A DNA stretch of 26,622 nucleotides from positions 1 to 26,622 of the IMG/VR virus record IMGVR_UViG_3300042547_000060, one strand, 5' to 3'. Below, in pieces: positions 7,416 through 14,722 of this stretch. Origin of the DNA: a virus. Below the pieces are notes generated by a model. The model did not search any database. It saw nothing but the letters and a program-made list of their open reading frames with translations, and was not told the DNA's origin. The position numbers were made by a program, and so were the translations under genes. Positions within the stretch are counted from its first letter, which is position 1. The number at the start of each line of letters is the position of its first letter.

Positions 7416-8144
7416 ATGCTGATTGACAAAGAACATGACGAGCTAGGCGAACTTGAAGTCGAGGCGGCGAAGTCCGAACTCCCTGAAAAATACAGGGACA
7501 AAAGTTTGGAAGAAATCATTCGGATGCACCAGGAAGCTGAAAAGCTGATTGGTAAACAGGCCCAAGAGGTCGGTGAGGTCCGAAAACTCGCAGATGAGCT
7601 TATAAAGCAGAACATCAGTTCTAAGCAACCAGCAAAACAGGAAGAACCTGAAGTAGACTTCTTTGAGAATCCTCAAAAGGCGGTTCAGGCAACCATAGAG
7701 AAGCATCCTGATGTCCTTGCTGCCCGTCAGGCCAGCATGGAGTTCAAGAGGCTGCAGATTCAGCAGAAGCTGACGCAAGAGCATCCCGACTACACACAAG
7801 TGGTTGGCGACTCGGAGTTCCAGAACTGGGTGAAAGGTTCATCCGTTCGTTTGGCGCTCTATGCGAAGGCCGATTCTGAGTTTGACTATGACTCTGCCAA
7901 CGAACTGTTGTCAACCTTCAAGCAACTGCGCGGGGTGAAGTCCAAGCAAGCAGAGCAAGCAAGCGATGCAAGCAGGGCTAAATCAATGAAAGCCGCACAA
8001 GTTGATGTTGGTGGATCTGGAGAGAGTTCTAAGAGGGTTTATAGACGTGCCGACCTGATTCGGCTAAAAATGACGGACCCTGCTAGGTATGAGGCTTTGA
8101 GTGACGAGATCATGCAAGCCTATTCCGAGGGGCGAGTCAAGTAA
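7416..8144 (+). CDS. Capsid scaffolding protein
   Basis: 242 residues directly upstream of the capsid gene. It is strongly acidic and helical at the N-terminus (DELGELEVEAAKSELPEKYR, then LEEIIRMHQEAEKLIGKQAQ), has a central Pro/Glu patch followed by FENPQKAV, and ends in a Lys/Arg-rich segment after a Gly/Ser linker (SGESSKRVYRRADLIRLK). This charge layout is typical of podovirus scaffolds, where the basic C-terminus binds coat protein. The ATG at 7416 is preceded by AGGA (7406-7409) at six bases; the longer TTG start at 7380 is not supported. It would be expelled or degraded during maturation. Confidence 0.85.
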   Translation: MLIDKEHDELGELEVEAAKSELPEKYRDKSLEEIIRMHQEAEKLIGKQAQEVGEVRKLADELIKQNISSKQPAKQEEPEVDFFENPQKAVQATIEKHPDVLAARQASMEFKRLQIQQKLTQEHPDYTQVVGDSEFQNWVKGSSVRLALYAKADSEFDYDSANELLSTFKQLRGVKSKQAEQASDASRAKSMKAAQVDVGGSGESSKRVYRRADLIRLKMTDPARYEALSDEIMQAYSEGRVK

Positions 8145-8171
8145 ACAACCTTTGTTTCTTGGAGATTTAAC

Positions 8172-9146
8172 ATGGCAAACACTGCTTTCGCACCGAACAA
8201 TGCGGTTACCACCACCTCTGCAGCGAACTTCATCCCCGAAATTTGGAGTGATGAAATTGTTGCCGCCTTTAAAAAGAACCTCGTTCTGGCCAATCTGGTC
8301 AAGCGTATGTCTTTCAAAGGCAAAAAGGGTGACACCGTTAACATCCCGTCCCCCGCTCGTGGCACTGCCAACGCTAAGGTGGCTACCGATGCCGTTACTC
8401 TGATTGCAGAGAGCGACACCAACATTCAAGTGCTGATCAACAAGCACTTTGAGTACAGCCGCTTGATCGAGGACATCGTTGAAGTGCAAGCCCTGACCAG
8501 CCTGCGCGCTTTCTACACGGAAGACGCTGGTTACGCTCTGGCTCGTCGCATGGACACGGATCTGGTTCAACTTGGTCGTGCATTCAATGGCGCAACCGTT
8601 GGCACGAACGACTACGCCACCAGCAACACCTCGACCAAGGCATTCATCGGCTCCGATGGCACGACTGCTTACAACAGCACCTCGTCCAACGCTGCCGCTC
8701 TGACTGATGCTGCTATCCGTCGCACCATTCAGCGCCTGGATGACAACGACGTTCCTATGGACGGCCGTTTCTTCCTGATCCCCCCGTCGAGCCGCAACAC
8801 CCTGATGGGTCTGGCCCGTTACACCGAGCAAGCATTCGTTGGCAACGGCGATGCTATCCGCAACGGTGAGATCGGCCAACTGTACGGCATGGCAGTGTTC
8901 TCTTCGTCGAACGCTGACACTGGTGCTGGTAACTCTGGCAATGACCGTATCTGCCTGATGGGCCACCGCGATGCGATGGTTCTGGTTGAGCAGCTTGGCA
9001 TCCGTTCGCAGACTCAGTACAAGCAAGAGTACCTGGGCACCCTGTTCACCGCTGACACGATCTACGGTGTGAAGGCTCTGCGTACGAACGCTACCAGCAC
9101 TGCTGCTGACGCTTCCGCTGCTTTTGCCCTGGCTGTCCCGGCCTAA
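8172..9146 (+). CDS. Major capsid protein
   Basis: 324 residues with GGAG (8160) before the ATG. The N-terminal half has the layout seen in related podovirus coat proteins: FIPEIWSDEIVAAFKKNLVL, a KKGDTVNIPSPARG segment at about residue 54, and EYSRLIEDIVEVQALTSLRA for the spine helix. The protein should adopt the HK97 fold; this is inference, since no structure can be computed here. The position after the scaffold and before a strong terminator fits the most abundant virion protein. Codon usage is the least A+T-rich and most regular in the window, consistent with high expression. A very long antisense ORF over this gene is a codon-bias artefact. Confidence 0.93.
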   Translation: MANTAFAPNNAVTTTSAANFIPEIWSDEIVAAFKKNLVLANLVKRMSFKGKKGDTVNIPSPARGTANAKVATDAVTLIAESDTNIQVLINKHFEYSRLIEDIVEVQALTSLRAFYTEDAGYALARRMDTDLVQLGRAFNGATVGTNDYATSNTSTKAFIGSDGTTAYNSTSSNAAALTDAAIRRTIQRLDDNDVPMDGRFFLIPPSSRNTLMGLARYTEQAFVGNGDAIRNGEIGQLYGMAVFSSSNADTGAGNSGNDRICLMGHRDAMVLVEQLGIRSQTQYKQEYLGTLFTADTIYGVKALRTNATSTAADASAAFALAVPA

Positions 9147-9157
9147 TTGCAGTTGTC

Positions 9158-9185
9158 CCCTCCCCTTCGGGGGAGGGATCTTTTT
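9158..9185 (+). terminator. Intrinsic terminator after major capsid gene
   Basis: An eight-base-pair perfect C/G-rich stem (CCCTCCCC pairing with GGGGAGGG) closes a TTCG tetraloop, and is followed after three bases by TTTTT. The position just 11 bases after the capsid stop, with a fresh Shine-Dalgarno following, makes this a strong Rho-independent terminator. Partial read-through would set the capsid-to-downstream ratio. Confidence 0.92.
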
Positions 9186-9201
9186 CTTATAGGAGATTGA
9201 A

Positions 9202-9525
9202 ATGGCTGCTGCAACCGCTGTTATTTCCCGCCGTGGAAATGACCAATTCCGAGGCTTGTTCTCGGACACCTGGGAAGTGCAATGTACTCTTGACGCTGGC
9301 GCAGTTTCGGCTGGTGCTACCGACACGGATACTGTTGCTGTTCCCGGTGTGGCACTGGGTGATATGGTTATCGGTTTTTCGCATGGTGTTAGCGAAGCTG
9401 GTCTGGTCAAACGGGCCTATGTTTCTGCTGCTGGCACGGTGACTATCGTTACCTACAACCCGACTGACGGTTCTGTGAATCTGGCTGGAACCACTGTTAC
9501 GCTCATTATCGGGCGCGCTGTGTAA
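9202..9525 (+). CDS. Small beta-rich virion protein, possible capsid decoration
   Basis: 107 residues with AGGAG six bases before the ATG. The sequence is beta-rich: VPGVALGDMVIGF, an AYVSAAGTVTIVTYNPTDGS stretch and a TVTLIIGRAV ending. This V-P-G-V-A-x-G-D plus A-x-N/G-T-V-T pattern recurs in small phage virion proteins. It is the only gene between two strong terminators, so its mRNA level may be controlled separately, as for an abundant decoration or minor head protein. No enzyme motif; structural role is inference. Confidence 0.72.
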   Translation: MAAATAVISRRGNDQFRGLFSDTWEVQCTLDAGAVSAGATDTDTVAVPGVALGDMVIGFSHGVSEAGLVKRAYVSAAGTVTIVTYNPTDGSVNLAGTTVTLIIGRAV

Positions 9526-9528
9526 GGA

Positions 9529-9553
9529 CGGGGGGCCACAAGCCCCCTGTTTT
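9529..9553 (+). terminator. Intrinsic terminator after putative decoration gene
   Basis: Right after the stop codon, GGGGGC (9531-9536) pairs with GCCCCC (9542-9547) around a five-base loop, extended by a G-U and a C-G pair, and is followed by TTTTCTTT. A second terminator 370 bases after the first suggests stepwise reduction of late transcript along this region. Confidence 0.88.
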
Positions 9554-9567
9554 CTTTGGAGATGTAA

Positions 9568-9843
9568 ATGGTTCCTCAGACTTTTCCCTCTAACAACGGG
9601 AAGATGGTTGTTTTCAAGATCACGACTCTCACAGGTCTGACTCGTTGGTCCGATTACATCCCCGTCAAAACTGCTGGTTCTCCTGGAATTCTCAATTCCT
9701 ATGATGGGAACATTGACGCAGACATCCTTGGGTCAACCACTGGCAAGAAAGCCTGGATTGACTACATCCCTGTTTACGAAGACGCATCAGCAACCAAAGC
9801 ATGGCTTGTGAGTGCTGATGGGTACATCCCTATCTACGGATAA
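9568..9843 (+). CDS. Small hypothetical protein with repeated DYIPV motif
   Basis: 91 residues, GGAG followed by ATG. Three similar short strands occur: WSDYIPVKT (~32-40), AWIDYIPVYE (~62-71) and ADGYIPIYG at the end, suggesting a three-strand repeat around D/G-Y-I-P-V/I. I know of no function. The gene begins the unit after the second terminator. It may be a small virion protein; beta-rich and soluble with no membrane segment. Confidence 0.7.
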   Translation: MVPQTFPSNNGKMVVFKITTLTGLTRWSDYIPVKTAGSPGILNSYDGNIDADILGSTTGKKAWIDYIPVYEDASATKAWLVSADGYIPIYG

Positions 9844-9847
9844 GACA

Positions 9848-10048
9848 ATGGCAACCTATCGTTGTTTGGCAAGTGGCAATACGGTTTCGTTCACTTACAC
9901 GCACGACATTGAATCCATGAAAGGTCATGCTGGCTACATCCAGATTGATGAGCCAGAATCTCAACAGGAAGAAAGCCGTCCTCTTCCTATGACTGCCCCT
10001 GTGGTGGCCAAAAAGCCCGGACGACCCCCTAAACCCAAGGAGAAATGA
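9848..10048 (+). CDS. Small protein with AT-hook-like basic tail
   Basis: 66 residues; the ATG at 9848 lies four bases after the upstream stop, and the ATG at 9812 inside the upstream gene is not preferred. The N-terminal half (MATYRCLASGNTVSFTYTHD) is a compact beta segment with one His-Asp turn. The C-terminus ends VAKKPGRPPKPKEK, which contains a G-R-P core resembling an AT-hook and is followed by basic residues. AT-hooks bind the minor groove of A+T-rich DNA; whether this one does is unknown. Followed after one base by the next small basic gene. Confidence 0.72.
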   Translation: MATYRCLASGNTVSFTYTHDIESMKGHAGYIQIDEPESQQEESRPLPMTAPVVAKKPGRPPKPKEK

Positions 10049-10049
10049 A

Positions 10050-10208
10050 ATGCCGATGGTTGGAGATAAAAAGTTCCCTTACACCGCTAAGGGCAAAAAG
10101 GAGGCTAAAGCCTATGGAGCCAAGAAAGCTATGCCTGTGGCGGTCATGGTTGCCATTAGCCGTCCTAAGATGGCCGCTAAAAAGATGCCCAAGGGCAAAA
10201 TGAAGTGA
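10050..10208 (+). CDS. Small Lys-rich protein 1
   Basis: 52 residues: begins MPMVGDKKFPYTAKGKKEAK and ends KKMPKGKMK, with 14 Lys and one Arg against two acidic residues. A hydrophobic patch (AMPVAVMVAIS) lies in the centre. The N-terminal GDKKFPYTAKGK pattern resembles small proteins I recall from aquatic phages next to capsid/tail adaptor genes, where no function is known. The gene is too short for many gene callers. Its start lies one base after the upstream stop, and its stop overlaps the next start (GTGA). Confidence 0.75.
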   Translation: MPMVGDKKFPYTAKGKKEAKAYGAKKAMPVAVMVAISRPKMAAKKMPKGKMK

Positions 10209-10363
10209 AAACCAAGGCTGAGAAGAAAATCTCCCGTGTAATGCGGGAGTACAAGGCTGGGAAGCTGCACTCTGGGTCGAAGAAAGGCCCAGAAGTGACA
10301 TCTCGCAAGCAAGCCATTGCCATTGCACTGTCTGAGGCCGGGAAATCCCGGAAGAAGAAGTGA
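10205..10363 (+). CDS. Small Lys-rich protein 2 (DUF6496-like)
   Basis: 52 residues from a GTG overlapping the upstream stop (GTGA). It contains V-M-R-E-Y-K-A-G-K-L-H-S-G-S-K-K and then TSRKQAIAIALSEAGKSRKK, which is the DUF6496 signature: a short basic protein with a conserved R-K-Q-A-I-A-I-A helix. It holds 13 Lys and four Arg against four Glu. Function of DUF6496 is unknown. The position inside a run of basic overlapping genes suggests a joint role, perhaps with virion DNA, but this is inference. The stop again overlaps the next gene as GTGA. Confidence 0.85.
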   Translation: MKTKAEKKISRVMREYKAGKLHSGSKKGPEVTSRKQAIAIALSEAGKSRKKK

Positions 10364-10515
10364 AAGAGGTCTGGGACAAAAAGCGTCCAAAAGCCTTGGG
10401 CGCTCCTAAACCTCTGACTCCTGCTAAAAAGGCTGCTGCAAAAAAGATGGCTAAGGCTGCTGGTCGGCCTTATCCTAATCTGATTGACAATATTCGTGCG
10501 GCGAGGAAGAAATGA
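10360..10515 (+). CDS. Small Lys-rich protein 3
   Basis: 51 residues from a GTG overlapping the upstream stop (GTGA). The N-terminal W-D-K-K-R-P motif is followed by a Lys/Ala/Pro-rich linker resembling histone H1-like tails (TPAKKAAAKKMAKAAGRP) and a helix ending DNIRAARKK. It has 12 Lys and four Arg against three acidic residues. The GCAAAAAAG stretch near 10437 is in frame for an A-AAA-AAG heptamer, but -1 slippage there leads to a stop within three codons. No function known. It stops on an ATGA overlap with the next gene. Confidence 0.75.
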   Translation: MKEVWDKKRPKALGAPKPLTPAKKAAAKKMAKAAGRPYPNLIDNIRAARKK

Positions 10516-10805
10516 AGACTGCTGCCTGGACTCGAAAAGAGGGTAAAAATCCTGCTGGAGGGCTTAACGCCAAAGGCAGAAAGTCCTATAATGAGTCTAC
10601 AGGCGGGGATCTCAAACCTCCCGTCAAATCAGGCGATAACCCACGAAGGGCCTCCTTCCTAGCGCGTATGGGCAATATGCCTGGGCCTGAGTACAAGAAT
10701 GGCGAACCCACTCGCCTTCTTTTGTCCCTCCGAGCCTGGGGCGCATCGTCCAAAGCAGATGCAAGGTCGAAAGCTAAGGCGATCTCAGCGAGGAACAAGA
10801 AGTGA
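10512..10805 (+). CDS. Small basic protein 4 (DUF6321-like)
   Basis: 97 residues starting at the ATGA overlap. The pattern WTRKEGKNPAGGLNAKGRKS, then PRRASFLARMGNMPGP and PTRLLLSLRAWGA, matches the DUF6321 family of small basic phage proteins of unknown function. It has 13 Lys and nine Arg against seven acidic residues. The internal G-x-P-T-R-x-L-L-S-L-R-x-W helix is amphipathic. It continues the four-gene chain of basic proteins; its stop overlaps the next gene start as GTGA. Confidence 0.85.
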   Translation: MKTAAWTRKEGKNPAGGLNAKGRKSYNESTGGDLKPPVKSGDNPRRASFLARMGNMPGPEYKNGEPTRLLLSLRAWGASSKADARSKAKAISARNKK

Positions 10806-11137
10806 AGCCAGTTTCCGTCGGTGTAAATCCAACAGCGGCAACGCTAACAACCGTTTATACGGTTCCGACGGGTTACTACGCCAAGTTCACGGTGATGTAC
10901 ATCCACAATACTGGTGGATCAACAAAGCACATCACGGTGCAGTGGATTGACTCCAGCGCAAGTGCCACTTACGACATTCTGACAGAGTACACCTTATCAG
11001 CTAAGAACTACTTGCAGTTCGATGGCAATGCGTACATTGTGTTGGAAGAAGGTGATTCGATCAAGATTACGACTGAATCTGGCAGTTCGTTTAGCTTCAT
11101 CGCCACCTTTGAAGAAACAGGATTGACACGGCAATGA
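10802..11137 (+). CDS. Small beta-rich virion-like protein
   Basis: 111 residues with a GTG start overlapping the upstream stop (GTGA). It is beta-rich: LTTVYTVPTGYYAKFTVMYI, NTGGSTKHITVQW, and a VLEEGDSIKITTESGSSF stretch near the C-terminus. A V-P-x-G-Y-x-A opening followed by N-T-S/G-G-S-T recurs in small phage head-tail or fibre-base proteins, which suggests a virion component. It sits immediately before the adaptor gene (ATGA overlap), so a head-completion or collar position is plausible. Specific role unproven. Confidence 0.75.
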   Translation: MKPVSVGVNPTAATLTTVYTVPTGYYAKFTVMYIHNTGGSTKHITVQWIDSSASATYDILTEYTLSAKNYLQFDGNAYIVLEEGDSIKITTESGSSFSFIATFEETGLTRQ

Positions 11138-11781
11138 CCTACCTAGAACTCATCAATGATGTGCTGATTAGGCTGCGGGAGACTACCGTATCTACCAGCA
11201 CGGAAACGACCTACTCCACTCTGGTTGGCAAGTTTGTCAATGATGCAAAGCGCCAGATCGAGGATTCCTACGCCTGGAACGTGTTGGGTCAGACTCTTAC
11301 TTTCAACACTGTTGCTGGCACCTACATCTACTCCATGACCGGCGCTGGTCAGAAGTTCCAGGTGATGGATGGCATCAACGTAACGTCTAACGTTGGCTTG
11401 CGGAACCTGAGTTTTGTAGAGATGAATCGTCTACAGAACTTTTCTACGCCTATCACTGGTATCCCAGAGGCATATGCGTTTGATGGGGTTGACGGAAATG
11501 GAGACACCAAGGTGGTTCTCTACGCTCGTCCAGACAACGTCTATACGATGCAGTTCAGCCTCACAGTGCCTCAGGCTACTCTGTCGTCTGACAGTACATC
11601 TGTACTGGTTCCAGACGTTCTGGTGGTACAGAATGCCTATGCTCGTGCCCTGGTGGAGCGCGGGGAAGATGGTGGGTTAGCTTCATCTGAGGCTTACCAG
11701 CTTTATAGAGCCATGCTAGCAGATTACATCGCTCTTGAAAGCACTCGGTACCCTGAGAACCAAGAATTTGTTGCGATATGA
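11134..11781 (+). CDS. Tail adaptor protein (T7 gp11-like)
   Basis: 215 residues, starting MTYLELINDVLIRLRETTVS, with FVNDAKRQIEDSYAWNVLGQ near residue 32-51 and a C-terminal helical bundle (VQNAYARALVERGEDGG, then YQLYRAMLADYIALE). This is the layout of podovirus tubular tail protein A (adaptor), which forms the 12-subunit ring between portal and nozzle. The ATG overlaps the preceding gene and the stop overlaps the nozzle gene (both ATGA), consistent with fixed stoichiometry. Family recognised by pattern. Confidence 0.88.
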   Translation: MTYLELINDVLIRLRETTVSTSTETTYSTLVGKFVNDAKRQIEDSYAWNVLGQTLTFNTVAGTYIYSMTGAGQKFQVMDGINVTSNVGLRNLSFVEMNRLQNFSTPITGIPEAYAFDGVDGNGDTKVVLYARPDNVYTMQFSLTVPQATLSSDSTSVLVPDVLVVQNAYARALVERGEDGGLASSEAYQLYRAMLADYIALESTRYPENQEFVAI

Positions 11782-13337
11782 GTGAGCCGCTTCAGATTGC
11801 CAGCATTTCAGCCCCAGGCTTTTTCGGGTTGAACACGCAAGACTCGCCTCTTGATCTGGCGGCTGGCTTTGCTCTTGTTGCGACGAACTGCATCATCGAC
11901 CAGTATGGTCGCATCGGTTCTCGCAAGGGCTGGTCTAATGTCAACAGTTCCTCGGGCAATCTTGGGGCTAATCCTGTTGGTGTGATCCATGAGCTTGTTC
12001 AGTCTGACGGCACGCTGACTGTGTTGTTCGCAGGCAATAACAAGCTGTTCAAGCTCGATGGCTCTAATGCTGTCGTGGAATTGACCTACGGGGGGGGTGG
12101 GACGGCTCCTACGATCACTGCTAGCAATTGGTCTTGCTCCTCTCTCAATGGGATCACCTATTTTTTCCAAACGGGCCATGATCCGCTAATCTATGACCCC
12201 GCTGTTAGCACTACGACCTATCGTCGTGTGAGCGAGAAAACAGGCTATGTTTCTACGGTTCCAAGCGCCAACATCGCTTTGTCGGCTTTTGGTAGGCTGT
12301 GGGTAGCCAATACGTCTACCGTCAAGAACACGGTCTACTTCTCTGATCTGCTGGCAGGTCATGTGTGGTCTACCGGCACTGCTGGCTCTCTCAATGTGGA
12401 CAGGATCTGGCCTAATGGCCCTGATGAGATCCAAGGCCTCGCTGCCCACAACGGCTTTCTGATCATCTTTGGCAAGCGGCAGATTCTGGTCTATCAAGAT
12501 GCCACCACGCCATCGACGATGCAGCTTAGTGACACTGTTGGCGGTATTGGATGTATCGCACGGGATACGATCCAGACCACTGGCAAGGATGTGCTGTTCT
12601 TGTCCAACTCTGGTGTCAGGTCGTTCGCCAGGACTATCATTGAGAAGTCTGCTCCGCTTGGAGATCTGTCCAAGAACGTGCGTAATGACATCATGGACAT
12701 TGTTGCTGGCGAAACGCTTGCCAACATCAAGTCTGTGTATTCTGAGAAAGAGGCCTTTTACTTGATTACGCTGCCTTCTGTCAAAGAGGTCTACTGCTTT
12801 GACACAAGGGGCCAGCTACAAGACGGTTCGTTCAGGGTGACTGTTTGGGACTCGATAGAGCCAACTGCTCTGTTGTCGCGCAGAAGCGGCGATGTCCTTG
12901 TTGGCAAAACTGGGTACATCGGTAAGTATGGAACGTTCCAAGATGATGGTGTGGCGTACAGGATGTTGTACTACACCAACCATGCCGACCTTGGCAACCA
13001 GAACGTCACATCGATCCTTAAGAGGCTCAAGGCTACGGTCATCGGTGGCACGAATCAAACGGTCACGATGAAGTGGGGCTTTGACCTGTTGACAAACTAT
13101 CAGTCGGCCAACTCTACGATCCCGACCCAAGGTATTTCTGAGTACGGAATTGCTGAGTACGGTGCTAACGGTGTGCCTGTTGCCTACTACTCCGAGGGCG
13201 TATTGATGCAGATCTTGTCTGTGCCTGCAACTGGCAGCGGAAAGATCGTGCAAACTGGTTACGAGTCAGATATCAACGGAGCATCGCTGTCGATCCAGCG
13301 CATTGAAATCCAATACAAGGATGGGAAACTGTCCTAA
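11778..13337 (+). CDS. Tail nozzle protein (T7 gp12-like)
   Basis: 519 residues. The N-terminal segment FFGLNTQDSPLDLAAGFALV, the ...GRIGSRKGW motif at about 44-52, and the beta-propeller-like middle (for example GRLWVANTSTVKNTVYFSDL near 173-192) match the podovirus nozzle/tubular tail protein B group. It would form the hexameric nozzle below the adaptor and hold the fibres. The start overlaps the adaptor stop (ATGA). A run of seven G after TAC at 12091-12097 encodes GGGG and is not a frameshift here. Followed by 21 bases carrying a Shine-Dalgarno for the collar fibre. Confidence 0.88.
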   Translation: MSEPLQIASISAPGFFGLNTQDSPLDLAAGFALVATNCIIDQYGRIGSRKGWSNVNSSSGNLGANPVGVIHELVQSDGTLTVLFAGNNKLFKLDGSNAVVELTYGGGGTAPTITASNWSCSSLNGITYFFQTGHDPLIYDPAVSTTTYRRVSEKTGYVSTVPSANIALSAFGRLWVANTSTVKNTVYFSDLLAGHVWSTGTAGSLNVDRIWPNGPDEIQGLAAHNGFLIIFGKRQILVYQDATTPSTMQLSDTVGGIGCIARDTIQTTGKDVLFLSNSGVRSFARTIIEKSAPLGDLSKNVRNDIMDIVAGETLANIKSVYSEKEAFYLITLPSVKEVYCFDTRGQLQDGSFRVTVWDSIEPTALLSRRSGDVLVGKTGYIGKYGTFQDDGVAYRMLYYTNHADLGNQNVTSILKRLKATVIGGTNQTVTMKWGFDLLTNYQSANSTIPTQGISEYGIAEYGANGVPVAYYSEGVLMQILSVPATGSGKIVQTGYESDINGASLSIQRIEIQYKDGKLS

Positions 13338-13358
13338 TAAACGGAAACGGAGATTGCT

Positions 13359-14033
13359 GTGTCAAACTACACCAAGAGTACCAACTTTGCGACCAAAGAT
13401 GCACTGTCATCTGGCAATCCTCTGAAGATTGTCAAGGGCACTGAGATTGACACTGAGTTCAATAACATTGCTACGGCTATTTCTACGAAGGCTGATCTTG
13501 CATCGCCTACGTTGACTGGTACGCCTGTTGCCCCAACTGCTTCTTATGGTACTAGCACGACACAACTCGCAACAACGGCGTTTGTGCAAGCTGCTCTTCA
13601 GGCGCTGCATCCTGTCGGATCTATTTATATCAATGCCACAGACTCTACAAATCCAGGAACGCTACTAGGCTTTGGTACTTGGTCAGCTTTTGGCGCTGGT
13701 CGTGTTCCAGTGGGTTTTAATGCTAGCAACTCACTATTTGATACTGCTGAAGAGACAGGTGGTAGTGCTGATGCAATTGTTGTAAGTCACACACATAGCG
13801 CCACATCCAGTGTTAGTGATCCAGGACATCAACACAATATTGGTCGTGTTGCTGGTGGTACTGGTGGTTTGCAGTTTGTTGCAGGTCCTGGCATGGCAGA
13901 CATTACTCCAGATACTACTTCTAATACAACAGGCATTACCGTTTCTACATCTGTTTCTTCTACTGGCTCCTCTGGCACCAATGCCAACTACCAGCCGTAC
14001 ATCACTGTATTTATGTGGAAGAGAGTTTCGTGA
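13359..14033 (+). CDS. Collar-domain tail fibre with HxH motifs
   Basis: 224 residues with GTG start; GGAG lies eight to ten bases upstream. The N-terminal MSNYTKSTNFATKDALSSGN and GTEIDTEFNNIATA segments are common to fibre-attachment modules. The centre carries HPVGSIYINATDSTNPGTLL followed by FGTWSAFGAGRVPVG, the phage collar domain. HxH pairs at His144/His146 and His157/His159 (SHTHSA, PGHQHN) recall the metal-binding HxH motifs of T4 gp12 and gp37. The C-terminal NYQPYITVFMWKR is typical of such fibre ends. It probably binds the nozzle or contacts the host. The stop overlaps the HNH gene (GTGA). Confidence 0.85.
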   Translation: MSNYTKSTNFATKDALSSGNPLKIVKGTEIDTEFNNIATAISTKADLASPTLTGTPVAPTASYGTSTTQLATTAFVQAALQALHPVGSIYINATDSTNPGTLLGFGTWSAFGAGRVPVGFNASNSLFDTAEETGGSADAIVVSHTHSATSSVSDPGHQHNIGRVAGGTGGLQFVAGPGMADITPDTTSNTTGITVSTSVSSTGSSGTNANYQPYITVFMWKRVS

Positions 14034-14431
14034 CTTTTGTCCATTGCGTTGATTGCGGGGAAGGTTTTGAGGCGTCTAGAAGTGACGCTAAAAGATGCCG
14101 TTCTTGCAAACTGGCATATAGAAGACTGCGCGATGGAGCTCCTGAGAGAAGGGTACGCAGGAACATAAGACACCGAGAAATTAGACAGAAAGCGTTTGAT
14201 GGGTATGGTGGAAAATGCAGTTGTTGTGGAGAATTAAGGTTTGAATTTTTGGCGCTTGATCATGTGAACGGTGGGGGTCGTGCTGAAAGACAAAAATTAT
14301 CGACGCGTCAAATTGCAGATAAAGTTATAAGGCAAAATTTCCCTCCTGAATACCGTGTTCTATGTCATAACTGCAATCAATCTCATGGCTGGTATGGATA
14401 CTGTCCACATGAGAAGGAGAGGACTGCGTGA
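14030..14431 (+). CDS. HNH endonuclease with N-terminal zinc ribbon
   Basis: 133 residues from a GTG overlapping the fibre stop (GTGA); an ATG at 14015 would add five residues but has no ribosome site. An N-terminal C-x2-C...C-x2-C zinc motif (Cys6, 9, 23, 26) is followed by an HNH core: Cys63/Cys66, L-D-H (His78) with an N-G-G-G turn, and L-C-H-N-C-N (Cys112/Cys115, Asn116) then S-H-G-W-Y-G. This is a homing-type or free-standing HNH nuclease pattern; Asp77-His78 and His113/Asn116/His119 are candidate metal or catalytic residues. A+T-rich codons (for example GAATTTTTG, AAAGTTATAAGG) differ from its neighbours, suggesting recent arrival. Cutting activity is not shown by sequence. Confidence 0.85.
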   Translation: MTFVHCVDCGEGFEASRSDAKRCRSCKLAYRRLRDGAPERRVRRNIRHREIRQKAFDGYGGKCSCCGELRFEFLALDHVNGGGRAERQKLSTRQIADKVIRQNFPPEYRVLCHNCNQSHGWYGYCPHEKERTA

Positions 14432-14721
14432 TTACACATCACTTCAGTGACGGTCTGTATGCAAAAGAAGCAAGATTCCCTGCTGGATCTGTCATCCTCA
14501 AGCATACACATGAGTTCAGCCATCTATCGATCTTGGCTCATGGAAAAGTTGCAGTGATGATGGGCGATGATGTGAAGATTGTGAGCGCACCTGCTTGCAT
14601 TGAGATCAAGGCTGGTCTTACGCATGGCGTAAAAGCGATTGAAGATTGTGTTTGGTTCTGTATCCACGCAACTGACGAGAAAGATGCGTCAAAAGTGGAT
14701 GATGTTTTGATAGGGGTTTGA
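14428..14721 (+). CDS. Small cupin-domain protein
   Basis: 97 residues with GTG start overlapping the HNH stop (GTGA). Motif 1 of cupins fits well: G20-x5-H26-x-H28-x3-H32-x6-G39, with His where Glu is usual. The second motif is partial (A-G-L-T-H, Gly63 and His66). Residues His26, His28, His32 and His66 could bind a metal. Small cupins occur in several phages beside structural genes with unknown function; an enzyme or a sugar-binding role is possible. Its position between a nuclease and an ejection protein is unusual, and it is followed by a one-base gap. Confidence 0.82.
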   Translation: MITHHFSDGLYAKEARFPAGSVILKHTHEFSHLSILAHGKVAVMMGDDVKIVSAPACIEIKAGLTHGVKAIEDCVWFCIHATDEKDASKVDDVLIGV

Positions 14722-14722
14722 T

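Noticed and set aside
8064-9410. Very long - strand open frame (448 codons) across the capsid gene
   Set aside because: It is a mirror of codon bias in the highly expressed capsid gene, crosses the terminator and the next gene, and has low-complexity composition without any family signature.
10436-10446. In-frame A-AAA-AAG heptamer in small Lys-rich gene 3 as a programmed -1 frameshift
   Set aside because: After a -1 slip the new frame stops within about three codons, so no extended product would be made; Lys codons alone explain the A-run.
12088-12100. Run of G at 12091-12097 in the nozzle gene as a sequencing frameshift
   Set aside because: The reading frame continues with typical nozzle-protein sequence on both sides of the run, so no indel is indicated.
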